This document shows positions 25,506-34,021 of a stretch of DNA of 64,000 nucleotides, in pieces. Source of the DNA: Dyella psychrodurans. GTDB taxonomy: Bacteria; Pseudomonadota; Gammaproteobacteria; Xanthomonadales; Rhodanobacteraceae. The stretch is taken from NCBI RefSeq assembly GCF_003363265.1, contig NZ_QRBF01000006.1, positions 1-64,000 on the forward strand, written 5' to 3'. Numbering within the stretch: the stretch's first letter is position 1; every line of letters starts with the position of its first letter. Made by a program: the position numbers and the translations under genes. The notes below the pieces were generated by a model that saw nothing but the letters and a program-made list of their open reading frames with translations, made no database searches and had not been told where the DNA came from.

Positions 25506-26819
25506 TCATTGCGCCTTGAGCTGCAACGCGGGCGGCACACGCGCCGCCCGATATGTTGGGTAGACCGCTGCAAACAGGGTGGCTGCCACGGCAAGCAGCA
25601 GCGTGAGCAACAGCAACGCAGGGTCGATTCGCGCCAACGTGGCGAGCCGCGCCGGCATCACCATGCCGACACTCAGCACGCCGATGGCCGTGAACAGGAG
25701 CCCGAGAAGGCCGCCTGCCGCGCCGATCACCCCCGCCTCGGTGAGGAATTGGGCATAGATCGACGCCCGCGATGCGCCAAGTGCGCGCCGCACGGCGATC
25801 TCGCCGCTGCGCCGCAGGAACTTGGCCAGCAGCAATCCAACCGTGTTCAAGAGGCATACGACCAGCAAGCCTTGCGCCACTAACAGCGACACCTTCGTAT
25901 TGCTGGGCACCACATGCTGGTAGTCGAGAAATGCCGGCACATCGCGCAGGCGATTGTTCGGCTTCCACTGGAAACGGCCCAACTGCTGCTGTTCACTCGC
26001 GTAAGCGTCGAGGTACTGCCGGTACGCCTGCACCGCCGCCGGATTATCTAGTTCAACCATGTAGGAGAGCCACGTACAGTCCGAGCGCAACAACGCCGCG
26101 AAGTCAGTGCGTAAAGAGCGTCCGTCCTTGCATTCAGAGTAGGTGTCGCTGACGACGTTATTGGCAACGGCGAATTGAACCGGCAGAAAGAAATCCAGCT
26201 CGGTGGCTTCGAACCTGAAGAGCGCGAAGAACTCCGGCTGCGGGTTCCAGTACTTGATAATGCCCACGATACGATAATCGTGGCTGGCGATGGTGATGAT
26301 CTTGCCGACGTTATTGCCGCCGCCGAGCATCTCCTGGTTGAAGTGATCGCTGATCACCACCACCGCGGCTCGGTGCGCGTCATCGTCCGCACTCCAGCCA
26401 CCACCGTAGTGGAACGGCACATCCAGCATAGGGAAGAATTCGCTATCGACCGCATAGCCTCGAGCTTCAATCAAGGTACCGTCCTGGCTGGCATGCGGCG
26501 GCGCGATCGAGCGCCACATCGCAATGATCGACGATTGCCGAAAAGCACGATGCTGGCGCGTCAGCGCCATGGCATCGATATAGGTCAAGGCAGTGGGCGG
26601 CTCGCCATTCTCGCCGTGACCCGGCCCCCAGGCATCGATCTGCGGCACGAACAGCTGCGATGACTTCCACGGAATCGGATCCGCAGACACTCCGCGAAAT
26701 ACCGAATACATCGTCATCGACGCTGCCACACCGAAGCCGATGGCCAGAATCATCAGCGCGGTGAGTCCAGGGCTCCGCCGCAAGCTGCGCACAGCCAGTT
26801 CGAGATAGTAGGCAAACAC
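25506..26819 (-). CDS. MacB/FtsX-type ABC transporter permease, first of a pair
   Basis: A 437-residue permease with the same plan as its downstream partner: N-terminal helix (about 16-40), a long periplasmic domain, and three C-terminal helices. GEIAVRRALGASRASIYAQF is the coupling stretch. GTG 26819 with an aaggggaaaa ribosome site is the best start (VFAYYLELAVRSLRRSPGL is the family's usual opening); the frame upstream to 26900 is non-homologous. Such permeases transport peptides, lipids or antibiotics with an ATPase and a HlyD-type adaptor, neither of which is in the window. Confidence 0.85.
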   Translation of the reverse strand: MFAYYLELAVRSLRRSPGLTALMILAIGFGVAASMTMYSVFRGVSADPIPWKSSQLFVPQIDAWGPGHGENGEPPTALTYIDAMALTRQHRAFRQSSIIAMWRSIAPPHASQDGTLIEARGYAVDSEFFPMLDVPFHYGGGWSADDDAHRAAVVVISDHFNQEMLGGGNNVGKIITIASHDYRIVGIIKYWNPQPEFFALFRFEATELDFFLPVQFAVANNVVSDTYSECKDGRSLRTDFAALLRSDCTWLSYMVELDNPAAVQAYRQYLDAYASEQQQLGRFQWKPNNRLRDVPAFLDYQHVVPSNTKVSLLVAQGLLVVCLLNTVGLLLAKFLRRSGEIAVRRALGASRASIYAQFLTEAGVIGAAGGLLGLLFTAIGVLSVGMVMPARLATLARIDPALLLLTLLLAVAATLFAAVYPTYRAARVPPALQLKAQ

Positions 26820-26952
26820 ACCGTTTTCCCCTTGTGTCAGCGACGCCTGCTGATTGAGACCGACCACTTTCTCTAAGCACCTGATCTCCCGCCTCCGCAT
26901 TCGATCCAGCCTGTCGGAGAGCTGGAGCGTTAGCCCCAGGCGTGAGACGCGT

Positions 26953-27354
26953 TTACTTCAACGTATAGCCCAATAAGCTTAGGTAGTGCAGATAGGCATA
27001 CGTGCTAATCGGGCCTGTAATCAGGCATGCGATGTAGTAGATCTTTGCACCGCGCGTCGGTGAGTAGGGCCGCCCGAATGCCTCTGGCGCCTTTCTCCCA
27101 AAAATCACCCAGCGCAGACCAATAAGAAACGCTGGGACGGAGACAAGGAGACTTTTCCAGGAGAACATGATTTCGGGTGCATGATTTAGCGCGTCAACGA
27201 TGGTTAGGCTGCTGTACCCGATGCCCATGAGGCCGACGGCAGACACGATCAGACCTAGAGGCCTGCTGTCCGGGGGTTGGATGCGAGGTTTGGGCCTGTT
27301 GGCCGGATCTCCATTTCTTTCGTTCATCGCCTTTACAAAGTCGTCGGGCGTCAT
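26953..27354 (-). CDS. small membrane protein, unknown
   Basis: A 133-residue protein. A 30-residue polar, Pro-rich N-terminus (NGDPANRPKPRIQPPDSR) is followed by three or four hydrophobic segments (about residues 33-55, 63-83 and 104-130). The first starts GLIVSAVGLMGIGYSSL. No family was recognised. It sits upstream of the permease pair in the same direction, with a 133-base gap, so cotranscription is possible but unproven. Confidence 0.55.
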   Translation of the reverse strand: MTPDDFVKAMNERNGDPANRPKPRIQPPDSRPLGLIVSAVGLMGIGYSSLTIVDALNHAPEIMFSWKSLLVSVPAFLIGLRWVIFGRKAPEAFGRPYSPTRGAKIYYIACLITGPISTYAYLHYLSLLGYTLK

Positions 27355-27431
27355 TACTTCAACTTCCTTGATTGAGGTTTAAGACTGACAAATTTCCTAG
27401 CGTGAACATTTGTCGATCCGTTTGATTGCGA

Positions 27432-27457
27432 TGTCCGCTTCGGGCCGAAAGCGGACT
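27432..27457. repeat. family A repeat, copy 12 (near-consensus)
   Basis: tgtccgcttcgggccgaaagcggact: perfect 8-bp stem. It directly abuts the stop codon (27457-27459) of the neighbouring minus-strand gene. Confidence 0.85.
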
Positions 27458-27900
27458 TATTGAGCATCAACGTCACGAGCTTCGCCTCGGTCGAAAGCGG
27501 ATACTTGGTTTCTGTACCGAATCGACTTCGCGTTTCTGAGAAAGTAAACACCAAGTATCAAAGTGATATTACTTATGAGAATTCGATCAACTGGCTGAAC
27601 GATTTCTCCTCCTCTTAGGAGAACAGCCAGCCAAAACGTCACGCCGGAGATGACGCCAACAACCGCCCAAGTTCCTACAACGATATATGCCCAGGTTTTT
27701 CGGAAGTAAACCGAGATCAACACCAGTGCTTGTACGGCGATTGATAACAAGGCTATCCAACGACCACTCAACAGCGAGATCACATTTAAGTAGAGAAAGG
27801 CGCCCATCGAGTAGTACAGCACCTTTACGACGTATGTATCCGCTTTGGCAAGGACTCGCTTCAACCTCGCGCCCACGGAAGAGTGGTCAATGTCAGGCAT
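27457..27900 (-). CDS. membrane protein with a repeat-derived C-terminus
   Basis: A 147-residue protein with four hydrophobic helices (about residues 25-45, 48-64, 68-90 and 104-120) and no recognised family. Its C-terminal 17 residues (NQVSAFDRGEARDVDAQ) are encoded in part by a degraded family A repeat at 27486-27502, and its stop codon touches a second, intact copy at 27432. The real, ancestral end may lie earlier; the present stop seems to have been set by repeat insertion. AT-rich compared with the core genes. Confidence 0.55.
   Translation of the reverse strand: MPDIDHSSVGARLKRVLAKADTYVVKVLYYSMGAFLYLNVISLLSGRWIALLSIAVQALVLISVYFRKTWAYIVVGTWAVVGVISGVTFWLAVLLRGGEIVQPVDRILISNITLILGVYFLRNAKSIRYRNQVSAFDRGEARDVDAQ
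27486..27502. repeat. family A repeat, copy 13, inside a coding end
   Basis: ctcggtcgaaagcggat: right half of the family A core, lying within the last codons of the 27457-27900 gene. Confidence 0.55.
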
Positions 27901-28024
27901 GGTTTCCCCAGCGCCTCAAAGAAGTTTTGAATATGCGGCCTGACAACCCTTTGATAACTTAATAGACGGACAGCACATAGAGCGAAAAGGATCTCCGTTT
28001 CCATCGCCTGGAAGCAATACGCCA

Positions 28025-28492
28025 CTACAGCTTCGCATCCAATGTTGGGCTCTTTAACCAGTCAGCAATATCTTCGCCAAGTTCCTTTCCGAGGCGATTA
28101 AGAGCGCCGCATGCAGTCATGCCAACCGTAGTGTGCTGATGTGCCTCGAAGGAACCCACCAGCTTGCCGCCATCATGAAGCTCACCGTGAACTGCTGCCC
28201 ACTTGGGACCAGTCCAGCCGCCACCGCCAATCGCATGCACGCTGGTAATTCTCATGGTGAGAACCTTTCCGCTTATCTGCGATACGTCCTTGTCCGTTAC
28301 GGACACGCCCATTTCTGCGGAGTGAGCAATGTTTTCACTTAATTTTGAATTCCAATCGCATTTTTGCCTCACGTCATCCGTTCCGACGCCATCCGCATAA
28401 GGCGTGACTCGAGGGATTGAAACCGCGTCGGTGGCGGACGCAATCGAAGATATTCCGATCAATGCAAATGCCAACATTTTTATCACTGACAT
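28025..28492 (-). CDS. exported conserved protein of unknown function
   Basis: A 155-residue protein with a signal peptide (to about residue 20, IASA). The mature part has QKCDWNSKLSENIA near residue 43, then GGGGWTGPKWAAVHGEL and TTVGMTACGALNRLGKELGE, and ends DIADWLKSPT. This order of a CDWNxxL start, a GGGxWxGPK strand and a late ACGxLxRLGKxLG helix is that of a family of periplasmic proteins I have seen in betaproteobacteria, but I cannot name it or its role. A disulfide between the two cysteines is possible. Confidence 0.7.
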   Translation of the reverse strand: MSVIKMLAFALIGISSIASATDAVSIPRVTPYADGVGTDDVRQKCDWNSKLSENIAHSAEMGVSVTDKDVSQISGKVLTMRITSVHAIGGGGWTGPKWAAVHGELHDGGKLVGSFEAHQHTTVGMTACGALNRLGKELGEDIADWLKSPTLDAKL

Positions 28493-28538
28493 TTCCCCTT
28501 ATTGGCCCGTAGACGAACTTGTAGATCCCGCTGCAAGT

Positions 28539-28594
28539 CCAAAACGGCAAAGCAGGGTCAGGCTGGATCACTCCAACCCGACCTCCGTTCTGTT
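28539..28594. repeat. family B repeat, diverged copy
   Basis: ccaaaacggcaaagcagggtcaggctgg ... cgacctccgttctgtt: imperfect 20-base arms. It ends at the stop codon (28593-28595) of the S9 peptidase gene, so the repeat sits at that gene's 3' end. Confidence 0.6.
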
Positions 28595-30548
28595 AGTTCG
28601 CTTGAACGCCAGGCCCGATATTCTTTTCGAGAAATGCCTGCACGTGGTTGTACATGTCCACGAGATTCTCTTCCTTGTAGAAGCCGTGTCCTTCCTTCGG
28701 TTTGGTCAGCCATTCGTACGGCTTGTGCGCGGTCTCCAGGGCGGCGCGCATGGCCTTGGCCTGCGCAAAGGGGGCGCGCTCATCCGCCTCGCCGTGAATC
28801 AGCAGCACGGGCACGTCGATCTTGTCGGCAAGCTTGTCGGGTGAGTTGGCGGCCAAGTCGGACGGGTCGTTGCCAATGGCCTGCTTGAGGTAGTTTTTGC
28901 CGTACTTGGTGTCCTTGATGTCGCCCTTGTCGTACATCATGGCCAGATCGTAGATGCCGGCCTCGCCGATCGCGCACTTGAACATGCCGGGCGCACGGAC
29001 CACCGTCATCATCGCCGAATAGCCGCCAAAACTGGCGCCAAAGACGCAGACGCGCTTGGGGTCGGCGAAGTGTTGCGCTTCGGCCCATTTCACGCCGTCG
29101 ATCAGGTCCTGCTGGATGCGCGTCCCCCATTGGCCGTAACCGGCGTCACTGAACCCGGGACCGCGACTGCCCGATCCGCGATAGTTGACCTGCAGCACCA
29201 GATAGCCGCGGCTGGCAAGGAACTGCGCATCGGTGTCGAAAAACCAGTCGTCCTGAACGCCGATCGGCCCCCCGTGCGGCAACAGCACCATGGGCAGGTT
29301 ATTCATGTCGGCGCCTTTGGGCACCGTAAGAATGGCTTCCAATGACATGCCGTCGCTGGCAGTGAAATGCATGGGCACGCGCTTGCCCATTTTTTCCGGA
29401 TCGATGCTTGTGCTCGCCGAGAACAGGCTCACTATCTTCTTTGCCCTCATGTCGTACAGGTAGTACGTACCAGGGTCGCGATCGCTGCCGACCTCGAAAA
29501 TCAGTACGGTTCCGTCTTCGCTGAAGCTGGAGAAACGGACGAACTGGTTCGGGAATTTGGCGTACAACGCCTGGTAAACCTGGGCCAGCGGCTGGGTGCC
29601 GTTGATGACGATCGGGGTCGGAACGCCGGTAGCGGGCGCCGCGGAGATGGGCTCGTTTTGAGGCGTCCATTGCACCTCGCCGATGCTGCCGAAGTCGTCC
29701 TTGGCCAGCAGTTGCGGCTGGGTGCCGTCCGCATTCGTTTGCACCAGCGAGTACGGGCCGGCTTTGACGCTGGTCAGTGCGTACAGATGCTGCTTGTCTT
29801 GCGAAAACGCAACGGGGTTGAAGCGGTTGTCGCCATCTTCGTCGGCAAGCTGCACCCACCGGCCACCCTGCATGCGATAGACGACGTGCTTATTGGATAT
29901 ATCCACGCCCTCCGCGTAGCGCACGTTGCCGTCCGCATCCATGAGGAAGTCCATGTTGCTCAGATTGATCTGGCCGATCAGGTGACGGACGCCGGTGCTG
30001 GCGTCGACGTCGTACAGCCAGGTGTCTTTTTCGTCATCCCACATGTACGTCTGCATGTAGAAGTGACCATTGGTCTTCGGCGGTACGCTGGCGATGGTGG
30101 CATAGCCGTCGTCGGCGGTGCGCTGCGTGCCGCCGCGTCCGTCGACCCAGTCGCGATTGAATATGGGCAGGATACGCTTGCCGTCCGCGTCGCTGGCGAT
30201 GATTTCGCCCAGTGCCACCGGGCGATCGAGCGACCCGAACGATTTGGCCAGTTCCACCACCAGGCGCTCAGGTCCCACCCACCGGATGTCGTTCGCAAGC
30301 TGGGAAGCGGGCAGTCTTAGCAGGCTTTTCGGATGGGTCATATCGCTGACCAGGAAGACCACCACGGCGTGGTCTTCGCCCTGCTCGACCGCCACGGCCA
30401 GATATTTCCCGTCGGGCGAAAGTGTGGGCAACGAATAGCCGCCTCGTTGCGCGAAAGCTTCCACCGGCACTCGGTCGCCGGCGGCGGCGACGACAGGCAT
30501 CAATAAACACAGCGCGGCCGCGAAGGCGCGCACACATCCATTCCTCAT
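28593..30548 (-). CDS. S9 family prolyl-oligopeptidase-type peptidase, exported
   Basis: A 651-residue periplasmic serine peptidase. A signal peptide (about residues 1-24) precedes a beta-propeller-like region (25-390, with SPDGKYLAVAV-type repeats) and a C-terminal alpha/beta-hydrolase domain. Catalytic residues are visible: Ser506 in GASFGGYS, the acid in HGEADERAPF, and His in KEGHGFYKEE. The length is normal for the family. An aaggga ribosome site precedes ATG 30548. It is divergent from a second S9 peptidase, sharing the 324-base gap at 30549-30872, which also holds a family B repeat. Confidence 0.92.
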   Translation of the reverse strand: MRNGCVRAFAAALCLLMPVVAAAGDRVPVEAFAQRGGYSLPTLSPDGKYLAVAVEQGEDHAVVVFLVSDMTHPKSLLRLPASQLANDIRWVGPERLVVELAKSFGSLDRPVALGEIIASDADGKRILPIFNRDWVDGRGGTQRTADDGYATIASVPPKTNGHFYMQTYMWDDEKDTWLYDVDASTGVRHLIGQINLSNMDFLMDADGNVRYAEGVDISNKHVVYRMQGGRWVQLADEDGDNRFNPVAFSQDKQHLYALTSVKAGPYSLVQTNADGTQPQLLAKDDFGSIGEVQWTPQNEPISAAPATGVPTPIVINGTQPLAQVYQALYAKFPNQFVRFSSFSEDGTVLIFEVGSDRDPGTYYLYDMRAKKIVSLFSASTSIDPEKMGKRVPMHFTASDGMSLEAILTVPKGADMNNLPMVLLPHGGPIGVQDDWFFDTDAQFLASRGYLVLQVNYRGSGSRGPGFSDAGYGQWGTRIQQDLIDGVKWAEAQHFADPKRVCVFGASFGGYSAMMTVVRAPGMFKCAIGEAGIYDLAMMYDKGDIKDTKYGKNYLKQAIGNDPSDLAANSPDKLADKIDVPVLLIHGEADERAPFAQAKAMRAALETAHKPYEWLTKPKEGHGFYKEENLVDMYNHVQAFLEKNIGPGVQAN

Positions 30549-30743
30549 GTTTTATCCCTTGTTTGCACACGATGCGTGATGCGGTTCGGCCAACCTGCTC
30601 CCCAGGGCCGCCCGCGTGAGGCGAGTGTAGCCAAACAGTCGAAGGCTGACAGCGTCCTGATGTGGCGACGCGCAGCCGGTTACACGGCTGCCTTTGATCC
30701 TGGCCGGTCAGCCATACTGCGGCCCTTTGTCGCGCACTTCCAA

Positions 30744-30802
30744 CCAAAACAGGGTCAGGTTGGCTTTTGAGGACCTGAGAAGTGAGCCTGCCCCCGTTCT
30801 GT
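30744..30802. repeat. family B repeat, copy at the S9 divergent promoter
   Basis: Left arm aaacagggtcaggttggctttt and right arm agaagtgagcctgcccccgttctgt pair imperfectly over about 20 bases around a short loop. It lies 71 bases before the 30873 start and 196 bases before the 30548 start. Nothing else was found in this 324-base gap. Confidence 0.7.
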
Positions 30803-30872
30803 GTACTTCAGCATTGGCCGACGTTTTTATGTAATTTGTAGCTGGGGTCTAGAGGCATCAGGGGGATGCACG

Positions 30873-32813
30873 ATGAAGCGCTTTTGGATGGCCTGGTTGC
30901 TGGTCTCGGTGGCGTCCGCCTGTTGGGCGGACAGCGTTCCGAAGATCACGGATTTCTTGCAGAGCGCTGAATACGAACGCGTTGCGATATCGCCCGACGG
31001 GGCGCTACTGGCCATTGCTCATCGTGAGGACGAAAACACGACGGTCACGATTCTGCAGCGCTCGGACATGCATGTGGTGGCGCAAATCGGTTCTGGAAGT
31101 CACGGAGAGATTGGAGCACTGTCGTGGCTGGGGTCCGATCACCTGGTTATCGCGGCCAACCGCGATTCAGGTCGGTATCACGTACCGATCTACGACCCTC
31201 TGATATATCTGGTGGATATTCACGCGAAGCACCCGCAGATATTGGCTTCGAACTTCTTCGGTACGGTACGCGGAGATGATCGCCATTTCCTGGTTCGGGA
31301 ATGCAAGGATTTCAGTGCGGACGGCGAGTGCCGTTTCAGCTTGTGGCGGCAAGACATCGATCATCTGATCGACAAGGGGGTAGAGCTGGGCGTGGCCCCC
31401 TTGGGAGATGCCTCGATGATGGTCGACCACGCCGGGGTACTCCGGTTTGCCTGGGCCTGGAGCAATACGGCGCGAAGCCAACTCTATGTACGCAGCGACA
31501 ACGGGCAATGGTCCGCGCTCAACGATAGCGATGCCACGCATGTCGAGGTAATTCCGATCGGCATTTCCGCGGATAACAAGACCGCCTTTCTGGAGCGCGA
31601 GCGCGCCGATGGTCCCGATGTCATCGAGAGCTACGATTTTGCCAGCGGCAAACGAACCGAGCTGTTGAGCGATCAGGTGTCCGATCCGCTCCTCACCATC
31701 TTTTCCATGGATGGCAAAGAGCCCATTGGTGCCTGGTTCGGTCCCGGCGTGCCACAAGCGCGCTACTGGGCGCCGAGCAGCGAGGACGCCAAGTGGCACA
31801 GTGCGTTGGTGAAGGCTTTTCCCGGCACTGTGGTCAATGTGCTGAGCAGTACCGCCGATGGTTCAGTGATCGTCGTGTTTACGTACAGCGATCGGGACGA
31901 TGGCTCGTGGTACGTGCTGGATCGGACCACGCACAAGGCCACGCTGTTGTTTCATTCCCGACCCTGGCTGGACTCTGCACCCATGGCGGCGATGGAACCG
32001 TTCGAGTTCAAGGCCAGGGATGGACTGGCCCTGCACGGATTCCTTACGCGCGCACAGGGAGTGAGCGGTCCGGCGCCGATGGTAGTGATTGTTCACGGCG
32101 GCCCGTACTTCATTGCAGACGAGTGGGCTTTCGACGAGGAAACCCAGCTGCTCGCCGCGCACGGTTACGGTGTGTTGCACGTGAACTTTCGCGGCTCGGC
32201 GAATTTCGGCCTGCACTTCATGCAGTATGGTTATCGCCAGTGGGGGCGCGCCATGGTAGATGACATCACTGATGCCACCCGATGGGCGATCACGAAGGGT
32301 GTGGCGGACCCGAAACGAATCTGCATCTATGGTGGGAGTTACGGTGGTTACGCTGCACTGATGGGGGCTGCGCGCGAACCCGGACTTTATCGTTGCGCCA
32401 TCGGGCTGGCCGGCCCGTATGACCTGAGCAAACTTTATCGCTGGGGCGACATCCATCGCAGCGATTACGGCATGCACTACCTGAATATGGTGCTCGGCTC
32501 GGACAAAGCTGCCTTGATCGCCGACTCACCGATATCGCGTGCTTCCTCCATCACGATTCCCGTTTTGCTCGCGCACGGCGTGCAGGATGATCGTGTACCG
32601 ATCGAGTACGCCACCGCGATGCGATCCGCACTGAAAAAGGCGGGCCACCCACCGGAATTCGTGAGCTACGACTGGGAAGGTCATGGCCTCGCCGATCCCG
32701 CGAACAAGCTGGATTTCTACACCCGCATGCTCGCGTTCCTGGCCGGCAACATTGGGTCGGCACCACAAAACGAGGGTGACGGAAAAGCAAGTAGTGGGGA
32801 CACACCAAGGTGA
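30873..32813 (+). CDS. second S9 family prolyl-oligopeptidase-type peptidase, exported
   Basis: A 646-residue paralogue of the neighbouring S9 peptidase. The signal peptide (MKRFWMAWLLVSVASACWA) fixes the start at ATG 30873, although the frame opens at 30801. The catalytic Ser489 lies in GGSYGGYAAL, the acid in VQDDRVPIEYA and the His in WEGHGLADP. As in its partner, the first 350 residues read as a propeller that limits substrate size. Both would cleave small peptides in the periplasm; the specificity cannot be told. The propeller sequences have diverged far more than the catalytic domains, which fits different peptide substrates. Confidence 0.92.
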   Translation: MKRFWMAWLLVSVASACWADSVPKITDFLQSAEYERVAISPDGALLAIAHREDENTTVTILQRSDMHVVAQIGSGSHGEIGALSWLGSDHLVIAANRDSGRYHVPIYDPLIYLVDIHAKHPQILASNFFGTVRGDDRHFLVRECKDFSADGECRFSLWRQDIDHLIDKGVELGVAPLGDASMMVDHAGVLRFAWAWSNTARSQLYVRSDNGQWSALNDSDATHVEVIPIGISADNKTAFLERERADGPDVIESYDFASGKRTELLSDQVSDPLLTIFSMDGKEPIGAWFGPGVPQARYWAPSSEDAKWHSALVKAFPGTVVNVLSSTADGSVIVVFTYSDRDDGSWYVLDRTTHKATLLFHSRPWLDSAPMAAMEPFEFKARDGLALHGFLTRAQGVSGPAPMVVIVHGGPYFIADEWAFDEETQLLAAHGYGVLHVNFRGSANFGLHFMQYGYRQWGRAMVDDITDATRWAITKGVADPKRICIYGGSYGGYAALMGAAREPGLYRCAIGLAGPYDLSKLYRWGDIHRSDYGMHYLNMVLGSDKAALIADSPISRASSITIPVLLAHGVQDDRVPIEYATAMRSALKKAGHPPEFVSYDWEGHGLADPANKLDFYTRMLAFLAGNIGSAPQNEGDGKASSGDTPR

Positions 32814-32872
32814 ATGCTGGTGATTAAGCAACAAAACAGAGGAGAGCGCTCTTTTCCGCGGACCAGAAAAAG

Positions 32873-32917
32873 TCAGAGCACTTTTTCAAATTCCGTTTCT
32901 ATGGAAAAGTGCTCTGA
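32873..32917. other. long hairpin downstream of S9 peptidase
   Basis: Arms tcagagcactttttc (32873-32887) and ggaaaagtgctctga (32903-32917) pair at 14 of 15 positions around 15 bases. Flanks at 32829 (aaaacagagg) and 32939 (cctgacccgttctg) resemble outer ends of family B, so this may be a composite repeat or a terminator. Confidence 0.6.
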
Positions 32918-32977
32918 TACCTTTTCCGGCCCCTTTTTCCTGACCCGTTCTGCTGACGACAACGTCATCGTTAACGG

Positions 32978-33376
32978 TCACAAGACGAGACGCTGCCGCA
33001 GATCCTTGCAGCGAGCCTCCAAACCCACCAAGGCGAGTCTGTCTCGGCCCACGAACAAATAGTGGTGCGCGTCGGGGGACCATTTATCGACGTCGGCGAA
33101 CTCCTCGCCAAATGCACGAGCGCACGCAAGGTTGTTGGTTTGCCAGATTTTTAGACCCGGGTGGACAACCAAAAACGGATGGTGCTCGTCCCAGCGATGA
33201 CCGGCCAGCGTCCCATCACGATGCAGTGCAATCAACGCCTCGACCGACTCCCGGTTCGCCATTCCGTCACGCAGACGCCCCTCGACCAAAAGAGGGTCCA
33301 GCATATCCACGATGACATCGCGGAAGTACCGAGCGCGGGCTTTGTCTTCATCCGATGGCGGGATAGGTGTGGTCAT
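32978..33376 (-). CDS. soluble protein of unknown function
   Basis: A 132-residue soluble protein, starting MTTPIPPSDEDKARARYFRD, with a helix-rich N-terminal half and a WDEHHPFLVVHPGLKIWQTN stretch followed by a short helical end. No family was recognised. ATG 33376 has an agcagg site 6 bases upstream; an open frame continues upstream to 33583, but that part carries low-quality, repeat-like sequence including a family A copy. It is convergent with the S9 peptidase gene. Confidence 0.55.
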   Translation of the reverse strand: MTTPIPPSDEDKARARYFRDVIVDMLDPLLVEGRLRDGMANRESVEALIALHRDGTLAGHRWDEHHPFLVVHPGLKIWQTNNLACARAFGEEFADVDKWSPDAHHYLFVGRDRLALVGLEARCKDLRQRLVL

Positions 33377-33485
33377 AAGCGGCCTGCTTGGTCTACCTGG
33401 AGTCACTATAGATCTGTATTGGGGCAGGGAAACAGGGGCTCGCGCTGATTCGAGCACCCCCATGGATTTGATGCGTAGATCTTGC

Positions 33486-33512
33486 TGTCCACGACCGGCC
33501 GAAAGCGGACAT
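33486..33512. repeat. family A repeat, copy 14
   Basis: tgtccacgaccggccgaaagcggacat: the outer gtcc/ggac pairs are kept, the inner stem has drifted. It lies between two minus-strand genes. Confidence 0.6.
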
Positions 33513-33652
33513 CGCTGATTGGTGCATATGGCCAGCCAGCGAAGTGTCAGGAGATCAGCTCCCGCACGCACTGGTGACACCAATAACGTTTGCCATGCGC
33601 GGCGAGCGCAAGCGGGCGAAGTCCGCTTGTGAACATCCCCATGATGGAAGGG

Positions 33653-34021
33653 TTAGGCCACGGGTTCGTGGCAAACCACTTCGATGTTGTGCCCGTCCGG
33701 ACCAATGACGAAAGCCGCATAGTATCTCCCGCTATAGTTCGGGCGCAGACCAGGTGCACCATTGTCGCTGCCACCTGCCTCCAGAGCCGCGCGATAGAAA
33801 GCGTCGACTTGCTGGCGGCTCTCGGCCACGAACGCCAAGTGAAGATGCGCGGGTTTCTCCTCGGTTTGGAACATGCACAATGAAACCTTGCCGTCTGAGC
33901 TAAGCTCGATACCGTGCTGCCCCTCCTGGACGACCGCTATGCCGAGCGGATCGAGTGCGTTGAGGAAGAATGCCTTACTCGCTGCATAGTCGCTGACTCC
34001 GAATACGACGTGGTCAAACAT
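33653..34021 (-). CDS. VOC-family (glyoxalase-like) protein
   Basis: A 122-residue vicinal-oxygen-chelate protein with two beta-alpha-beta-beta-beta modules: MFDHVVFGVSDYAASKAFF, LHLAFVAESRQQVDAFYRAA, and the last strand GPDGHNIEVVCH, where H and E are candidate metal ligands. VOC proteins act as glyoxalases, dioxygenases, drug-resistance thiol transferases or binding proteins, and the ligand cannot be told here. The gene has no close partner; a 308-base gap (34022-34329) with a family B repeat and no other gene lies upstream. Confidence 0.85.
   Translation of the reverse strand: MFDHVVFGVSDYAASKAFFLNALDPLGIAVVQEGQHGIELSSDGKVSLCMFQTEEKPAHLHLAFVAESRQQVDAFYRAALEAGGSDNGAPGLRPNYSGRYYAAFVIGPDGHNIEVVCHEPVA

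Noticed and set aside
17192-27502. A CRISPR array made from the family A repeats
   Set aside because: The copies are spaced by whole genes, are diverged and unequal, and no cas gene is present.
33376-33583. Longer start for the 32978-33376 protein
   Set aside because: The upstream part contains a family A repeat (33486) and has no ribosome site, while ATG 33376 does.
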